Shown here in pieces: positions 5,220-6,253 of a stretch of 6,253 bases of DNA. This DNA is from Geoglobus sp. Its GTDB lineage: Archaea > Halobacteriota > Archaeoglobi > Archaeoglobales > Archaeoglobaceae. A program made the translations under genes and the position numbers. Position 1 is the first letter of the stretch. Every line of letters begins with the position of its first letter. The stretch covers positions 1,151 through 7,403 of the forward strand of contig JALURI010000261.1 of the NCBI GenBank assembly GCA_027016965.1, given 5' to 3'. The notes beneath the pieces were generated by a model. It saw only the letters and a list, made by a program, of their open reading frames with translations, made no database searches and was not told the origin of the DNA.

Positions 5220-5963
5220 ATGCCGATATTCAATCCTTATCTGGCTGGAATTTATTACAAAAGTGAGATAATAGGTGAAATCACCTGGCCAATTGACGGA
5301 TTAAAAATTGCAGGGTTCTTCAAGCCCGATATGCAGTCTATTAACGAGATCCTCCATAGGGTTTACAGAACTGGCAGAATGCAGGCAAGAAACATGCCTG
5401 GAGAGAAGCGAATAGAGATTTTGCAGAAAATGGCAGATCTTATCGAGGAAAATGAGGACGATTTCATTGAAATTCTTGTGAAGAACACCGGAAAAACATA
5501 CAATTCTGTCAAGGAGGTGGTTGAGGGGAGTATAGACAGGCTTGAAAAGGCAAATCTTGATCTGAAGAGAGTGCAGGGTGATTTGTTCCGGGGAGTGGGA
5601 TGAGCACACAATTGAGAGTGAGGCGATAAAGATGGGTATGGTTGAGAGGAGCATTTACGGGGAAGTGAGAGAGAATTACCGAGAAGTGATGCTCTTTCAT
5701 GAAGAAATTTTTGCTCCTGTTGCATTACTCGTGCCCTTTGACAACCTTGAAATGGCCATAGAGGCTGTTAATGAAAGAAAATATGGGTTGGGACGATTTA
5801 CATCAACGGATATCCAAGGCACGGAATTGGCTACTACCCATTTGGTGGAAGAAAAGAGTCTGGAATTGGCAGGGAAGGAATAGGATACAGTATTGAGTAC
5901 GTTACAGCAATAAAAACGGTTGTTTACAATTATAAGGGGAAAGGAATATGGGAGTACATGTGA
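5220..5963 (+). pseudogene. Non-phosphorylating glyceraldehyde-3-phosphate dehydrogenase (GAPN-type ALDH), broken remnant
   Basis: Three pieces of one aldehyde dehydrogenase gene remain in the right order. Piece 1 (5220 to about 5590) covers the N-terminus: PYLAG, WPIDGLKIA, then MPGEKRIEILQKMADLIEEN and LDLKRVQGDLFR. A frame change at about 5591-5592 leads to piece 2 (to about 5816): EWDEHTIESEA and GMVERSIYGEV, then an abrupt jump to the C-terminal region, EEIFAPVALLVPFDN and [12 protein letters not shown]. Piece 3 (about 5817-5963) returns to the first frame: [20 protein letters not shown] and [12 protein letters not shown], then TGA. The YYPFGGRK and NYKGKG endings recall the Thermoproteus tenax GAPN rather than other ALDHs. 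About 248 codons remain of roughly 500. The NAD-binding fold, the catalytic Glu and the catalytic Cys are all gone, so no activity is possible. Confidence 0.85.
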
Positions 5964-5980
5964 CCTTGCAGTCCATGAGT

Positions 5981-6005
5981 CAAAAACACCTTGATGTTGT
6001 TTTTG
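5981..6005 (+). other. Small inverted repeat in the gene-free stretch before the ArsR gene
   Basis: CAAAAAC (5981-5987) and GTTTTTG (5999-6005) can pair as a seven-base stem with an 11-base loop. It follows the end of the GAPN remnant by 18 bases and could be a leftover terminator, but the stem is A/T-rich and may be chance. Nothing else recognisable lies between 5964 and 6120. Confidence 0.2.
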
Positions 6006-6125
6006 CAGGTTAGTCAGGTCTATCAAAGAGAATTTATCATCCCGGTTTTGCTGTGAGTGGAGCATGCCTGCAACAATCTATCGAAGAGAGTTTCTGTGAA
6101 CAGAATCAAACCATACCGAAAAAAA

Positions 6126-6133
6126 TTATTTAT
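6126..6133 (+). promoter_or_regulatory. TATA box of the ArsR-type gene
   Basis: TTATTTAT, preceded by a purine-rich CGAAAAAAA that suits a TFB recognition element. Its centre is about 26 bases before the ATG at 6155, so a leaderless mRNA starting at that ATG is plausible. Confidence 0.45.
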
Positions 6134-6154
6134 CCAGCGGAGAACAAAATAAGA

Positions 6155-6253
6155 ATGGTGGGGACGATGGATACTTTCAATGTCTCACTGTTTAAAGCTC
6201 TGAGCGATCCAACAAGAGTGAGAATACTTTTAAGCCTGCTTGAAAGACATATG
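6155..6253 (+). CDS. ArsR-family winged-helix regulator, N-terminal part only
   Basis: Thirty-three codons are visible before the window ends. LFKALSDPTRVRILLSLLER (residues 12-31) is the hallmark opening of ArsR/SmtB-type and related winged-helix repressors, where this segment packs against the DNA-binding helices. The effector cannot be judged because the metal-binding or sensor part is missing. Two in-frame starts exist: ATG 6155, placed at the expected transcription start of the TATA box at 6126-6133, and ATG 6167 (MDTFNVSLFK), which has GGTGGGG a few bases upstream. I used 6155 as the outer limit; the shorter form is about equally likely. Confidence 0.75.
   Translation, partial: MVGTMDTFNVSLFKALSDPTRVRILLSLLERHM

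Noticed and set aside
5697..6065. Minus-strand open frame of 122 codons across the GAPN remnant and the gap after it
   Set aside because: It is antisense to recognisable dehydrogenase pieces, shows no familiar motif and has Ser/Asn-rich composition typical of shadow frames.
6126..6152. TTATTT / AAATAA inverted repeat around the ArsR promoter as an autoregulatory operator
   Set aside because: Only six A/T-only bases per arm, and the left arm is the TATA box itself; too weak to call.

Overview
The window looks like archaeal DNA, most probably from an Archaeoglobales-like euryarchaeon. The grounds are the content (small archaeal-type CbiX, a CbiMNQO cobalt transporter, a Thermoproteus-tenax-style GAPN remnant, an MNT nucleotidyltransferase remnant), TATA-box promoters about 26 bp before likely transcription starts, a GAGGTG-type Shine-Dalgarno, frequent GTG/TTG starts and tightly overlapping genes. 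The assignment is from memory of these families and was not tested by a search.

Layout. Positions 1-147 (minus strand) hold a decayed MNT-type nucleotidyltransferase that runs off the left edge. Positions 217-1157 (plus) hold cbiE then cbiX, overlapping by ATGA, behind a promoter that appears to give a leaderless mRNA. Positions 4407-1126 (minus) form one compact operon, cbiM-cbiN-cbiQ-cbiO-cobA, in which every junction overlaps. Its last gene, cobA, converges on cbiX and the two coding regions overlap by 32 bp. Positions 4537-5172 (plus) encode a divergently transcribed membrane protein with an HX4DH motif, probably a NicO/NiCoT-like nickel or cobalt permease. Positions 5220-5963 (plus) hold a wrecked non-phosphorylating glyceraldehyde-3-phosphate dehydrogenase gene that has lost about half of its length. 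From 6155 a partial ArsR-type regulator runs off the right edge.

Functional theme. Most of the window serves cobalamin (or other cobalt corrinoid) synthesis by the anaerobic, early-cobalt route. CbiMNQO imports Co2+, CobA makes precorrin-2 from uroporphyrinogen III, CbiX inserts cobalt into sirohydrochlorin, and CbiE methylates C5 later in the pathway. The HX4DH protein may add a second metal transport route.

The most interesting non-coding signal is a 16-bp near-palindrome (ATCAAATTAACTTGAT, 4514-4529) in the promoter of the HX4DH gene. A 12/16 relative (4431-4446) sits in the same position and orientation in the divergent cbiM promoter. The pair could be a shared operator for a metal- or corrinoid-responsive regulator. 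I saw no RNA genes, CRISPR arrays or insertion sequences, and no clearly new multi-gene system.
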